Source: Gemmataceae bacterium (GTDB taxonomy: Bacteria > Planctomycetota > Planctomycetia > Gemmatales > Gemmataceae). From it: a stretch of 43,199 nt of DNA. The stretch lies in assembly GCA_019694755.1 (NCBI GenBank), contig JAIBBI010000029.1:1-43199 (forward strand), given 5' to 3'. A program made the translations under genes and the position numbers. The notes beneath the pieces were generated by a model that saw only the letters and a program-made list of their open reading frames with translations, was not told the DNA's origin and ran no database searches. Shown piece after piece: positions 16,681 through 25,116 of the stretch (the stretch's first letter is position 1; each line of letters starts with the position of its first letter).

Positions 16681-18818
16681 ATCGCACCCGATTCCGCAAG
16701 ATCGCGAATGCACTTGCTGTGTAAAAAAATGGTAGAAATGGTCTGGCGAACATTTTCTTCTGCTACCTTGTCGACGAACTCTTCGTGGCTACCGCTCTGA
16801 TCCAACAATACTCCCGGCCTAATGGCCCGACGAATTTCTGAAAGCAAAACTTCAAGGTTTTCGCACCGACACAGATCTTCCGTGCATTGTTCTTCCAGTG
16901 CAGAATTGACCGCAGCGGTCACCGCGCCGCATCGGGTATGACCCATTACAACAATAAGTTTGACTCCGGCGACCACGGCCGCATATTCCAAGCTTCCGAG
17001 TACCTTTTCCCTGGCGACATTTCCGGCAATCCGAACTGTCAGTAGATCTCCCAACCCGACATCAAAAATGAGCTCCGTCGGCGCTCGGGAATCAATGCAG
17101 CTGAGAACAGCAGCCAGCGGGAATTGCCCGGTTGCGGTGGCATTCAACTGGCGGTTAAGATCACGTGAAAGTCGGGTCCCATGGAGAAACCGCTCGTTGC
17201 CATCTTTTAGAATCTGCAAGGTGCGTTCCGGTGTCAGCGCATTCCGGATTTCACGACTGGTGTAATCAGCAAACAGGATACGGTCTTCCACTTGATCGTA
17301 GTGGTTCTTGAATCCGACCATGCTGACTCGGATTCCGCGTGTCGGTGCCACTTCGCATTCGAACTCGCGAATGAGCTGAAGAATGTCCGCATCGATATAG
17401 TCCGTATCACGGGCGTCGAGTAGCACCTGCGTCCCTTCGGCGATGTCCTCGAGCGTTTTCGCTATCATCGCCCGGTTCAGAAAGCTGACCTGATTTGGCA
17501 ACTGGAGATGGAGGACATCCCCGCCAATGTGCCGTTCGACGATCCGGTTCAATGGCCGTTTCAGGTTGTTGAACAAGATGAACGCGAGGCTGACGCCTAG
17601 CCCGATCAGTATCCCGACGAGCAGGTCTGTAAAGACAATCGCGAGTATGGTAATGATGAACGGCAGAAACTGATTCCATCCCTGCCGCCAGAAGCTCTTG
17701 AAAACCGCCGGTTTGGCCAGCTTGTAGCCGGTCACGATTAGAATGGCGGCCAGTGCAGCGAGCGGAATTCGGTTAAGGACGGTGGGCATAAGTACGACGC
17801 AGGTGATTAGAAGCAATCCATGAAACACCGTGGCGACTCTCGATTGTCCCCCCGCATAGATGTTCACGGAGCTGCGAACGATTACGGACGTCACGGGGAT
17901 TCCGCCGAGAAGTCCGGAAAGCAGATTGCCGACTCCTTGGGCGAAGAGTTCTCGATTCGGCGGTGAAGTTCGGCGGTCGGGGTCGATTTTGTCGACAGCC
18001 TCGAGGTTCAGCAGTGTCTCAAGCGACGCGACGATTGCGATCGTTGCAGCGGCCGCATACACCGCCTTCGATCCAAGTCCCGAGAAGTCTGGAAACAGGA
18101 ACAAGCTGCTGACCCGGGCCCAACCTTCTGCGTCCGGTAACCGAACCATATGTTCCGGCCCGATGATCCAGTTGCCCCGAAACAAGGTGGCTAGCAGGGA
18201 GCCGAAAATCACCACCACCAACGGCGCGGGAACCACAGACTTCTTAAGTACCCGAACTTTCCCCCACACGATCATGAGTGCGAGACAACTCAGCCCGACC
18301 GTGGCGGCACCAATGTCGATGTCGAAGGTCGTCTCGATCAACTCCGTCAGAGAGTTCTTCTGATCAGGCTGAAGAAACGACATCTCCCCCTCGTCGTCTA
18401 TGTCATGTCCGAAGAGGTGGGGAACCTGCTTAAGGATGAGTACTATTCCAATGGCAGCCAAAAGTCCGTTGATGACGCAATTGGGAAAGAACCTCGCGAA
18501 TCCGCCCGCCCGGAGGGCAGCGAACACGAGTTGGATCAACCCCGCCATCGCGACCGCGACAAGGAATCGCTCGTAGGAACCGGCGGCGGTGATTTGGGCT
18601 GCCACCACTGCTGTCAGTCCCGCCGCAGGCCCACTGACCGAAACTCGCGATCCGCTCAGGATACCGACAACTACTCCGCCAATGATCCCTGCCAGGACTC
18701 CCGACATGAGCGGAGCATTTGACGCGTGAGCAACACCCAGACACAGCGGCAACGCAACGAGAAACACGACCAGACCGGCAACGAGGTCCTGTCGAATTGT
18801 GGCGAGTCGATTTGCCAT
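16563..18818 (-). CDS. SulP anion transporter fused to beta-carbonic anhydrase
   Basis: A 751-residue bifunctional protein. Residues of about 1-420 form the SulP membrane domain (VSGPAAGLTAVVAAQI; ETLLNLEAVDKID; GGIPVTSVIVRSSVNIYAGG are family signatures), followed by a STAS-like segment (about 435-540, VLLDARDTDYIDADILQLI). Residues of about 545-730 are a beta-carbonic anhydrase with zinc ligands Cys574 (CIDSR, with the Asp-Arg dyad) and His627-x-x-Cys630 (GHTRCGAV). Such fusions are thought to move bicarbonate or another anion and to interconvert it with CO2 at the membrane. The C-terminal 20 or so residues (DSSGSPGFRREPGLLE) overlap the tail of the convergent VOC gene by 118 bp. All key residues are present, so both halves are probably active. 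Confidence 0.95.
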   Translation of the reverse strand: MANRLATIRQDLVAGLVVFLVALPLCLGVAHASNAPLMSGVLAGIIGGVVVGILSGSRVSVSGPAAGLTAVVAAQITAAGSYERFLVAVAMAGLIQLVFAALRAGGFARFFPNCVINGLLAAIGIVLILKQVPHLFGHDIDDEGEMSFLQPDQKNSLTELIETTFDIDIGAATVGLSCLALMIVWGKVRVLKKSVVPAPLVVVIFGSLLATLFRGNWIIGPEHMVRLPDAEGWARVSSLFLFPDFSGLGSKAVYAAAATIAIVASLETLLNLEAVDKIDPDRRTSPPNRELFAQGVGNLLSGLLGGIPVTSVIVRSSVNIYAGGQSRVATVFHGLLLITCVVLMPTVLNRIPLAALAAILIVTGYKLAKPAVFKSFWRQGWNQFLPFIITILAIVFTDLLVGILIGLGVSLAFILFNNLKRPLNRIVERHIGGDVLHLQLPNQVSFLNRAMIAKTLEDIAEGTQVLLDARDTDYIDADILQLIREFECEVAPTRGIRVSMVGFKNHYDQVEDRILFADYTSREIRNALTPERTLQILKDGNERFLHGTRLSRDLNRQLNATATGQFPLAAVLSCIDSRAPTELIFDVGLGDLLTVRIAGNVAREKVLGSLEYAAVVAGVKLIVVMGHTRCGAVTAAVNSALEEQCTEDLCRCENLEVLLSEIRRAIRPGVLLDQSGSHEEFVDKVAEENVRQTISTIFLHSKCIRDLAESGAIQVVGCMYDVKSGRATFDPRLTRDSSGSPGFRREPGLLE

Positions 18819-18895
18819 GAAAGCTGGGCCCGAGTTTGCGAATAGGTGATTTATCGGAACGGTCCGCGATCGCCCCCTGCGCGGAGACGAACCCG

Positions 18896-19267
18896 CTATA
18901 CCGGATCACAATCCCGGTTGACCGTCTCCGGGGAAAACGCCGCGATGCACACCGCTATGTACTCCGCTCCGTCTGCTCCCGGAGTGCTGTAACGCACCCA
19001 TTGCCCGGCGGGAGCAAGGAATCCCTGCCCGGTCCCGACCTGAACAACCCCTTTACAGGTTTCGACCCGAAGCTGACCTCGAAGAACCACAGAATACTCA
19101 TCGAAATCCGGCGTCTGTCCCGGTTCACGCCAGCCGGCAGGGCTGGACATCCGGGCGATGCTGACGCGGCTGTCGTTCGAATTCACTCGCCCGAAGTACT
19201 CCTCGATGATTTTGGGGAGGTTGCCCGCCGAACGAATTTTGGCCGGTTTTTCGATGAACTGACCCAC
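18896..19267 (-). CDS. Small cupin-domain protein
   Basis: A 123-residue single-domain protein that starts at GTG 19267, six bases after GAGGAGGCG. It has the cupin pattern DFDEYSVVLRGQLRVE followed by VGTGQGFLAPAGQWVRYSTPG. The usual first cupin motif contains two His ligands; here they are replaced (TPDFDEY), so the protein may not bind a metal in the usual way and could be a ligand-binding or structural cupin. A separate promoter region of about 90 bp lies between it and the divergent microprotein gene. Its role is unknown. Confidence 0.85.
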   Translation of the reverse strand: MGQFIEKPAKIRSAGNLPKIIEEYFGRVNSNDSRVSIARMSSPAGWREPGQTPDFDEYSVVLRGQLRVETCKGVVQVGTGQGFLAPAGQWVRYSTPGADGAEYIAVCIAAFSPETVNRDCDPV

Positions 19268-19356
19268 AATTCGCCTCCTCGATCACGACCACAGGGCGAC
19301 CGAGTTTGTATACCAATATTTCAACGGATCCCGTTAACTATTCAGGAGTTCTAGCG

Positions 19357-19461
19357 ATGGGCAACCCCGCCGGCGTTCGCCGCAAGCAGAAGGAAAAGCG
19401 AGCCAAGAAGGAAAACGCCCGCCTGGCGGCTAAGGCCGCGGCAACCGGAAAAAAGAAGTAA
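19357..19461 (+). CDS. 34-residue highly basic microprotein
   Basis: A short open frame ATG 19357 to TAA 19461 that encodes 34 residues, beginning MGNPAGVRRKQKEKRAKK and continuing with an Ala/Lys-rich run that ends in GKKK. Half of the residues after position 7 are Lys or Arg, with Ala as the other main residue, so it should form a single basic helix. Support for translation is a strong Shine-Dalgarno sequence AGGAG at 19344-19348, eight bases before the start, in a gap between a divergent cupin and a convergent thiE. The composition resembles DNA- or RNA-binding tails, but no family is recognisable by eye. A nucleic-acid or ribosome association is inference only. Confidence 0.72.
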   Translation: MGNPAGVRRKQKEKRAKKENARLAAKAAATGKKK

Positions 19462-19474
19462 CTTCTCTTCGCCC

Positions 19475-20956
19475 TCACTCCAGCATTTTCCGGAGTTGAG
19501 CTGCGACCTTTGCCGGATCCCGGGCCTGCCCGATGCACCCGCTGACCGCAATGCGGGTGCCGCCCGCGGTCCGAACGCTGCCGACGTTTTTCTCGTCGAT
19601 CCCTCCGATGGCAAACGCCGGGATTGAGGTCATTCTCGTCGCTTCGGTGATGTACTCCAGCCCCGCCAGACGCGGAAACTCTTTAGTCAAAGACGGAAAC
19701 GTCGGGCCCATCCCGATGTAATTCGCCCGGTCCATAACCGCTTGTCTTACCTGTGGTATGTTGTGCGTGCTGACTCCGATGATGGCGTCGGCCCCGAGAA
19801 TGGCACGGGAGGATGAAACGGACATGTCATCCTGGCCAAGATGCACGCCGTCGGCTTCGACGACTCTCGCGATGTCAGGTCGATCGTTGACGATCAAAAC
19901 CGCGTTACCGGACCGCGTGACTTGGCGCAGTGCCCGGCCGATTGCAATCAACTCGCGGTCGGCCAGACTCTTCGCACGAAGTTGAACCATGTCAACGCCG
20001 CCGGCGATCGCCTCGCGGACTCGCCATTCCAGATCGGGTATGGGCCCGACGAGATAACAGAGTCGGGACCGATCCAGGCGGTCGCACATGTTCGCGGCGA
20101 GCACGGCCTCGAGGGTATAGGCCCGATACCTGAGTTGTTCGCATTGGATGGCGAAATCGCGGCTGACAATCTTGCCGAACTCTTCGAGAGTTCGCAGCGA
20201 TTCCTGTAGCCGCCGGGAGTTGGCTGCAACCACATCCTGAACCGAGTCGCGAACGTACTCGTTCGCCGTACTCAGCGTTGTTCCCACATCGCCCGGAGTA
20301 TCGCGGGCGGCGAGTCGTTTCGCGAGCGGCAACTGCCGCAAAGTGATACCGAGATCGTGCCTGAAGCTTTTGGCCGCCTCAGCCAGTACCCCGTCGTTAC
20401 GAACGAAGCGAACGTAGTCTTCGAGGACTCGGATGGCCTCGGACGCTCGATCCGCATTGGCGTCCAGAACGCGATACACCGAGATGTCCTGACTCAACTC
20501 CGTGCAGGGGTCAGGCGGCGCGGGCGGAGCCGAATTCACCACGGGAATCGGATCCAGTGCTTCTCCGAGGACTTTTCGTTCAAGTTTCGGTCCGTCCATG
20601 CCGAAAGCGGCCCACTCGTCAGCCAGGTCGGACTCGGTTTGTTGTAGCGCGAGCAGCAGCAGACTGCTCGTAACTGTTCTGTCGCCGAAGTACTCCCTGG
20701 CCAGGCTGCGGGCCCTGCGAAATGCCCTGGTTTCCTCGCTGGACGAGAGCACATTCTTCACATGGTCCGACCACGTGTCGATGTCTAATCCGCAGAAATG
20801 AGCGGCCGCAAAGGCCTCGCCGTCGCGATCGTGGAACAACGCAGCTGCAAGCACTCGCGCAGTTATGGGGCCCAGCCCCCGCAGTCGCTCGGCCTGAGCA
20901 AGCGCCCGCTCAGCACCCGGGGAAAAATCCGCCGAGTGTCGAAACTGATTCGTCAT
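19475..20956 (-). CDS. thiE: Thiamine-phosphate synthase with ThiD2 and Clp-N-like N-terminal regions
   Basis: A 493-residue protein with three parts. Residues of about 299-493 are the ThiE TIM-barrel that joins HMP-pyrophosphate and thiazole phosphate: QLRAK at 325-329, VNDRPDIA at 356-363, VHLGQDD at 371-377, GVSTHN at 394-399, GPTFPS near 417 and AIGGI near 449. Residues of about 154-285 (YRVLDANADRASEAIRVLEDY; RLQESLRTLEEFGKI) match the ThiD2-type helical domain that precedes ThiE in cyanobacteria and some other bacteria. Residues of about 1-135 look like a Clp N-terminal repeat region (FSPGAERALAQAERLRGLGP, TVTSSLLLLALQQ). Most ThiE proteins are about 210 residues, so this one is more than twice as long. 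All ThiE motifs are intact, so the enzyme should be active. Confidence 0.9.
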   Translation of the reverse strand: MTNQFRHSADFSPGAERALAQAERLRGLGPITARVLAAALFHDRDGEAFAAAHFCGLDIDTWSDHVKNVLSSSEETRAFRRARSLAREYFGDRTVTSSLLLLALQQTESDLADEWAAFGMDGPKLERKVLGEALDPIPVVNSAPPAPPDPCTELSQDISVYRVLDANADRASEAIRVLEDYVRFVRNDGVLAEAAKSFRHDLGITLRQLPLAKRLAARDTPGDVGTTLSTANEYVRDSVQDVVAANSRRLQESLRTLEEFGKIVSRDFAIQCEQLRYRAYTLEAVLAANMCDRLDRSRLCYLVGPIPDLEWRVREAIAGGVDMVQLRAKSLADRELIAIGRALRQVTRSGNAVLIVNDRPDIARVVEADGVHLGQDDMSVSSSRAILGADAIIGVSTHNIPQVRQAVMDRANYIGMGPTFPSLTKEFPRLAGLEYITEATRMTSIPAFAIGGIDEKNVGSVRTAGGTRIAVSGCIGQARDPAKVAAQLRKMLE

Positions 20957-21140
20957 AACCGGCCCGTCCGGAACAGGTGGAATCCCCGCGGCGAAATCTG
21001 GCTATCGGCACAATCGGCCGGCTCCAGTCGTTCGTTGTACTCGACCGATTCCCTCAATACCCGACGGGAGCCGCGGCAGTGCGCGAAGACGCCACGGCAG
21101 CTCCAAGCCAAGGAGGCGCGTCGGCGTGCGAGGAATGCAT

Positions 21141-22451
21141 ATGAACGGCCGATCATCCTCATTGATTCGTCGTCGGACCCGGGCGGCCGCTCTCGTGGCG
21201 CATCTCGGGCTCGCGGGAATCTGCGCGGCCCAGGCGAACCCCAACCAGCCGATCAGCGCGCCTAAGACACTCCCGCCCGCGGCGGTTTCTCCCGCGGCAA
21301 CGATCCCCGTTTACACCCTGGCTGACTGCGTCCGCATCGGCCTGGAGAAGCAGCCGGCTTTGGCCGCTTCCCGTGCCAGCCTGGCAGCCAAGCAGGCGGC
21401 CCGCGACGGCATCGCCCGGCCGAGCTTTTCGTACCTGTTCGTTCCCGACATTCACCTCCGTAGGCAGCAGTCGCTCAAGGGAGTGAGCGCGGCCGAGGCG
21501 GAATTGATGCAGGCCGGGATCGACACGACCTACGCCGTCACCCGGACTTACTATACGGCGATTTACGCCCGACTTCAGTACGATGTCGCCGCCGACATCC
21601 TGAAGAAGCTCGAGTTCGACCGCGCCGATCTGGACCGTGCAATCAAGAATGGTGTCCGCGAATTCTCCGAACCAATGCTCGACCGACTCGACATTGCGAT
21701 CAACCTCGCCAAGGCCAAGCAGCTCGAAGCGGATGAAGGAATGCGAAAGGCCTTGGCCGCGCTTCGTGAGGCCATGGGAGTCAGCCAGGAGTGCTTCAGC
21801 TTCCAGCTCGCCGACCTGTCGCTGCCGGAACCTGCGGCCCAGCCCGAACGCTGCACGATCATCAACCTCGCGTTGTCGCGTCGCGGCGAAATGATGCAGA
21901 CGCTTCTGCTGTCCGATGTCGTCCGCCTGGAAATCGATGCCCAGGGCAAATGGTGCTTCCGGCAACTTGTTCGGACATTTGCGTCGGCGGCAGACATCCA
22001 CTCGGCTCCGGTGCCGCCCGGCATTCGCAACGGCGACTACCGGCCCGGTGCTATCGGACCGGAGATGCCCGCTAACCTCGCTGGTCCGCGTAGCGCGCGA
22101 ATCGAACAGGCCAATGCATTCAGCGCCCGTGCCGACGCCGTGGTCGCCAAGACCCGCGAACTCCTGACTCTGGAAGCCGAAGACGGGATCTGCAAGTGGG
22201 AAGAGGCGAGCAAGAAGGTCGCCTTCACCAAACTCGCGACGTCCAAGGCGACCAAGTACATCAAACAGCTCGAAGAAGACAAGGCCGCTGGTGCAAAGAT
22301 CAAGCCCGAAGAGCTGACTACTAATCGCGTCCTGGCCACCCAGGCTGCCGTCGCTCTGAACGAGGCGCTGTTCCAGCAGGTGCTGGCGCTGGCAAACCTC
22401 GAGCGGATTACGGCCGGCGGGTTCAACGCCGGGCTGGTGAATCACCCGTAA
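21141..22451 (+). CDS. TolC-like outer-membrane efflux protein
   Basis: A 436-residue exported protein. ATG 21141 is chosen because AGGA at 21131-21134 has good spacing; an in-frame GTG at 21126 and ATG at 21135 are alternatives. A signal peptide (LIRRRTRAAALVAHLGLAGICAAQA) is followed by TLADCVRIGLEKQPALAASRASLAAKQAA, the usual first helix of TolC/OEP proteins, and by long helices (VTRTYYTAIYARLQYDVAADIL; LDIAINLAKAKQLEADEGMRKALAALREAMG). The second half again has long helical stretches (ELLTLEAEDGICKWEEASKK; LATQAAVALNEALFQQVLALANLERIT), consistent with the two-repeat channel fold. It could serve the RND pump at 8492-12963 or the unknown system with the next gene. Confidence 0.88.
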   Translation: MNGRSSSLIRRRTRAAALVAHLGLAGICAAQANPNQPISAPKTLPPAAVSPAATIPVYTLADCVRIGLEKQPALAASRASLAAKQAARDGIARPSFSYLFVPDIHLRRQQSLKGVSAAEAELMQAGIDTTYAVTRTYYTAIYARLQYDVAADILKKLEFDRADLDRAIKNGVREFSEPMLDRLDIAINLAKAKQLEADEGMRKALAALREAMGVSQECFSFQLADLSLPEPAAQPERCTIINLALSRRGEMMQTLLLSDVVRLEIDAQGKWCFRQLVRTFASAADIHSAPVPPGIRNGDYRPGAIGPEMPANLAGPRSARIEQANAFSARADAVVAKTRELLTLEAEDGICKWEEASKKVAFTKLATSKATKYIKQLEEDKAAGAKIKPEELTTNRVLATQAAVALNEALFQQVLALANLERITAGGFNAGLVNHP

Positions 22452-22491
22452 GAGACACACTCCTCGACAGGCACCCAATCCGGGGGACTCC

Positions 22492-23364
22492 ATGCCGCGA
22501 CATCGCATCGCAATCATGACAATCCTTGTGGCCGCCGCGTTGACCGCGGCGGCCGCTCCCGCTGAACCTACCGTGCGGATCGGCATGCTGAAAAGCATGT
22601 TCCGGGAAGTTCCTCCCGCGATGTTTAACGCGATGTCGACGCCGTTCCAGACGGTCGTACAATCGCAGACCGGCCTCAAGGGGCAACTCGTCATCGTTGA
22701 ATCCGCTGAGGCCATGCGGCAGCAACTGACAACTGGCGAGGTCCAATTGGGCGTCTTCCACGGCTTCGAATTCGCCTGGATGAAGCTCAAGGAAAAGTCG
22801 CTCGAGCCCCTCATGCTGGTTTCGGTCAATCCGAACATGCTCCAGGCGGTCGTCGTCGTCCAGAAGGACTGCTCCGCCAAGGGAGTCGCCGAGTGCCGCG
22901 GCCAGAAACTCGCGATGCCCAAGGCGACCAAAGAACACAGCCGACTATTCCTCCAGCGGCGGTGCCGGGTCAACGGCGGGACTTGCAACGACTTCTTCCC
23001 CACCCTTCAGGAGCCGCCGTCGATCGAAGACGCTTTGGACGACGTTGTCGACGGGGTCAGCCAAGTTGCCGTCGTGGATAAGGCCGCCCTGCAGATGTTT
23101 GAGCGCCGCAAGCCGGGCCGATTCGCACGCCTCCGCATCCTCGAATCTTCGGAGCCGTTCCCGCCCAGCGTCATCGCCTTTGGCAAAGGCCAGGTCGATG
23201 TAACCACTCAAGACAAGTTCCGCAGCGGCATGTCTACAGCCCACGACACGGCGCTCGGAAAACACCTAATGGGCCTCATGAAGATCACCGGATTCGAGCC
23301 GGTCCCGGCCAATTTCGACCAGCGAATGGCGGAATCGGTCAAGGCGTACCCGCCGCCGTGGTGA
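22492..23364 (+). CDS. PhnD-like periplasmic substrate-binding protein
   Basis: A 290-residue exported protein with signal peptide (MPRHRIAIMTILVAAALTAAAAPAEP). The mature part follows the PhnD/phosphate-phosphite-phosphonate binding-protein pattern: VRIGMLKSMFREVPPAM at the start, QTGLKGQLVIVESAEAMRQQLTTGEVQLGVFHGFEFAW, the second-lobe KLAMPKATKEHSRLFLQRR, and DVVDGVSQVAVVDKAALQMFE. Four Cys residues (CSAKGVAECRG; RCRVNGGTC) may form disulfides in the periplasm. It lies 40 bp after the TolC-like gene and has no ABC permease or ATPase beside it, so it may not belong to a normal importer. A strong terminator follows at 23391-23436. Confidence 0.85.
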   Translation: MPRHRIAIMTILVAAALTAAAAPAEPTVRIGMLKSMFREVPPAMFNAMSTPFQTVVQSQTGLKGQLVIVESAEAMRQQLTTGEVQLGVFHGFEFAWMKLKEKSLEPLMLVSVNPNMLQAVVVVQKDCSAKGVAECRGQKLAMPKATKEHSRLFLQRRCRVNGGTCNDFFPTLQEPPSIEDALDDVVDGVSQVAVVDKAALQMFERRKPGRFARLRILESSEPFPPSVIAFGKGQVDVTTQDKFRSGMSTAHDTALGKHLMGLMKITGFEPVPANFDQRMAESVKAYPPPW

Positions 23365-23390
23365 TTCGCAGATAGTTTCTGCCAGAATTC

Positions 23391-23436
23391 ACTGCGGATT
23401 CGATCGGCCCAGCGCTCGTCGAATCCGCAGTTTTAA
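23391..23436 (+). terminator. Intrinsic terminator of the TolC/PhnD-like transcription unit
   Basis: A perfect 13-bp stem, ACTGCGGATTCGA (23391-23403) pairing with TCGAATCCGCAGT (23419-23431), encloses a 15-base loop and runs into TTTTAATTT. It starts 27 bp after the phnD-like stop. The stem is GC-rich and followed by a T-rich stretch, the hallmark of rho-independent termination on the plus strand. Confidence 0.85.
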
Positions 23437-23456
23437 TTTCCCTGATTAACCTGCAA

Positions 23457-23882
23457 ATGCTCTTGTTCAACCTTTGTTGCTGCTTGTTCATGACCGGGCT
23501 CATCTGGTTCGTTCAGGTGGCCCATTACCCGCTGTTCTCACTCGCAGAACGGATTAGGTTTCGCGAGTTTTCCGAGGCACATCAACGGCGCACGACCTGG
23601 GTCGTGATGCCCGTCATGTTGGCGGAACTCGTCACGGCAGCGTTGCTGATCCTGCACTCGCGCACCAATCCGGAACGTGTTTCGGCCGGTTTCGCATTCG
23701 CTTTACTGGTCGGCATCTGGCTTTCGACGGCACTGTGGCAGGTGCCCGCCCATCAGAAGCTGCTCCAAGGTTTTGATGAACTTACGCATCGATGGCTCGT
23801 ACGATCCAACTGGGTTCGCACGATTCTCTGGACCGTCAGGTCGGCGATTCTGGCCGGACTACAGGCACAAGTTCACGGGTAA
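23457..23882 (+). CDS. Small integral membrane protein with four predicted helices
   Basis: A 141-residue protein with about four hydrophobic segments: FNLCCCLFMTGLIWFVQVAH, WVVMPVMLAELVTAALLI, VSAGFAFALLVGIWLSTALW, and a final WVRTILWTVRSAILAGL. Charged loop motifs FSEAHQRRTTWVV and VPAHQKLLQGFDE lie between them. This pattern occurs in uncharacterised membrane proteins in several phyla; I do not know a function. The gene begins 20 bases after the T-run of the terminator, so it probably uses its own promoter. There is no clear Shine-Dalgarno sequence. The 3' end overlaps the convergent MFS gene by 47 bp. Confidence 0.8.
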   Translation: MLLFNLCCCLFMTGLIWFVQVAHYPLFSLAERIRFREFSEAHQRRTTWVVMPVMLAELVTAALLILHSRTNPERVSAGFAFALLVGIWLSTALWQVPAHQKLLQGFDELTHRWLVRSNWVRTILWTVRSAILAGLQAQVHG

Positions 23883-25110
23883 CGGCGAATCGAGTGCGCA
23901 CTTCGTACCGCCACGAGCGGGCCGAGCAAATGAAGGCGATCCCGGCCAGAAGGCAGGAGGCGGATCCGATCCGAAGCGCGTTCGGCGTACCTACCCAGTC
24001 CGCAAGTTCGGGGACGACAAGGTTTCCCAAGGGCGACATTCCGGTGAAGGCGATCGCGTAAAAGCCCAACACCCGGCCCCGCTTGTCAGCCGCCGTGATG
24101 GTCTGAATCAGGGTGTTCGCGGAGTTGAGGAGCGTCAGGAAGCCGAAACCGGCGAAGAAAAGGCAGAAGACGGCCATTGCGACGTGAGTTGACCAAGATG
24201 CAGCCAGAAGACTGCCACCTGCCATAAACGGGGCCAGCACCATTCGGCGGGTGACGCCTCGAAGTCCGTTCGATGCGATCCAGACACCTGCGATGAAAGC
24301 TCCCAGTCCTGGCGCGGTGAGCAGCAATCCATAGGTCCATTCGCCACCGTCCAGCATCTCCCGTGTGACATACGGAAGCAGCAGATTGTACGGCAAACCA
24401 AATAGACTCATCGCGGCGACGATCAGAAGAGCGGCACGAATTGGCCGATCAGCACGGACATAGTTCCACCCCTCGAGCAGTCCAGTCAGGAAAGGCGTAT
24501 GCCGGGCGGGTGAACGACTCACTTGAATCCGCATCATTCCGATCGCGATCAGCACAGCCACAAAGCTCAGTGCATTGGCGATAAAACAGCCCGCGACTCC
24601 AACCGTCACCATCAACGCCGACGCCAGACCTGGCCCGATGAGACGAGTACCGTTGACCAGTGACGAGTTAAGGGCAATCGCGTTCGCCAGGTCGTCGCGG
24701 TCGTCGATGACATCACTAAGCAAAGTCTGGCGAGTGGGCAGGTCGAAAGCGTTGACGGTACTGAGGATGAAATTCAGCACCATCACGTTCAGGAGCGTTG
24801 CTTTCCCGGAAACGACGAGTGCCGCGAGCAGCACTGCCTGAGTCATGGCCAGCGTCTGAGTCACTCCGAGGATCCGTCTGCGATTGACGCGGTCGGCAAC
24901 AACGCCGGCGACAGGAGGGAAAAGCAGCGCGGGGAGTTGCGCCAGGAACCCTGCCCGGCCATATTGCCCCTTCGATTCGGCCAGGTGGCTCAAAAGCCAT
25001 TGCATTCCGGCCTGCTGAGTCCAAGTCCCAATCAGGGAGAGCGCCTGGCCCGCGAAATAGAGTCGATAGTTTCTGTGCCGGAGAGCTCGGACAAGCTTTT
25101 GGCCGGCCAT
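23836..25110 (-). CDS. MFS transporter of the EntS/MFS_3 type
   Basis: A 424-residue transporter with 12 predicted helices. The N-terminus LRHRNYRLYFAGQALSLIGTWTQQAGMQWLL is the standard start of the MFS_3/EntS group, followed by the loop GVVADRVNRRRILGVTQ (motif A) and NAFDLPTRQTLLSDVIDDRDDLANAIALNSSLVNGTRLIGP, another family hallmark. Members export siderophores or drugs in some species; substrate here is unknown. The start lies 6 bp after the lon stop, so it is the last gene of the hsp20-lon-MFS unit and probably co-transcribed with it. Confidence 0.92.
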   Translation of the reverse strand: MAGQKLVRALRHRNYRLYFAGQALSLIGTWTQQAGMQWLLSHLAESKGQYGRAGFLAQLPALLFPPVAGVVADRVNRRRILGVTQTLAMTQAVLLAALVVSGKATLLNVMVLNFILSTVNAFDLPTRQTLLSDVIDDRDDLANAIALNSSLVNGTRLIGPGLASALMVTVGVAGCFIANALSFVAVLIAIGMMRIQVSRSPARHTPFLTGLLEGWNYVRADRPIRAALLIVAAMSLFGLPYNLLLPYVTREMLDGGEWTYGLLLTAPGLGAFIAGVWIASNGLRGVTRRMVLAPFMAGGSLLAASWSTHVAMAVFCLFFAGFGFLTLLNSANTLIQTITAADKRGRVLGFYAIAFTGMSPLGNLVVPELADWVGTPNALRIGSASCLLAGIAFICSARSWRYEVRTRFAVTRELVPVVRPESPT

Positions 25111-25116
25111 GGGAAT

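Noticed and set aside
21159-23003. A 614-codon open frame on the minus strand opposite the TolC/PhnD-like genes
   Set aside because: Its residues show no domain, and the plus-strand genes there have clear families, signal peptides and a terminator. Long antisense frames are expected from high-GC codon use.
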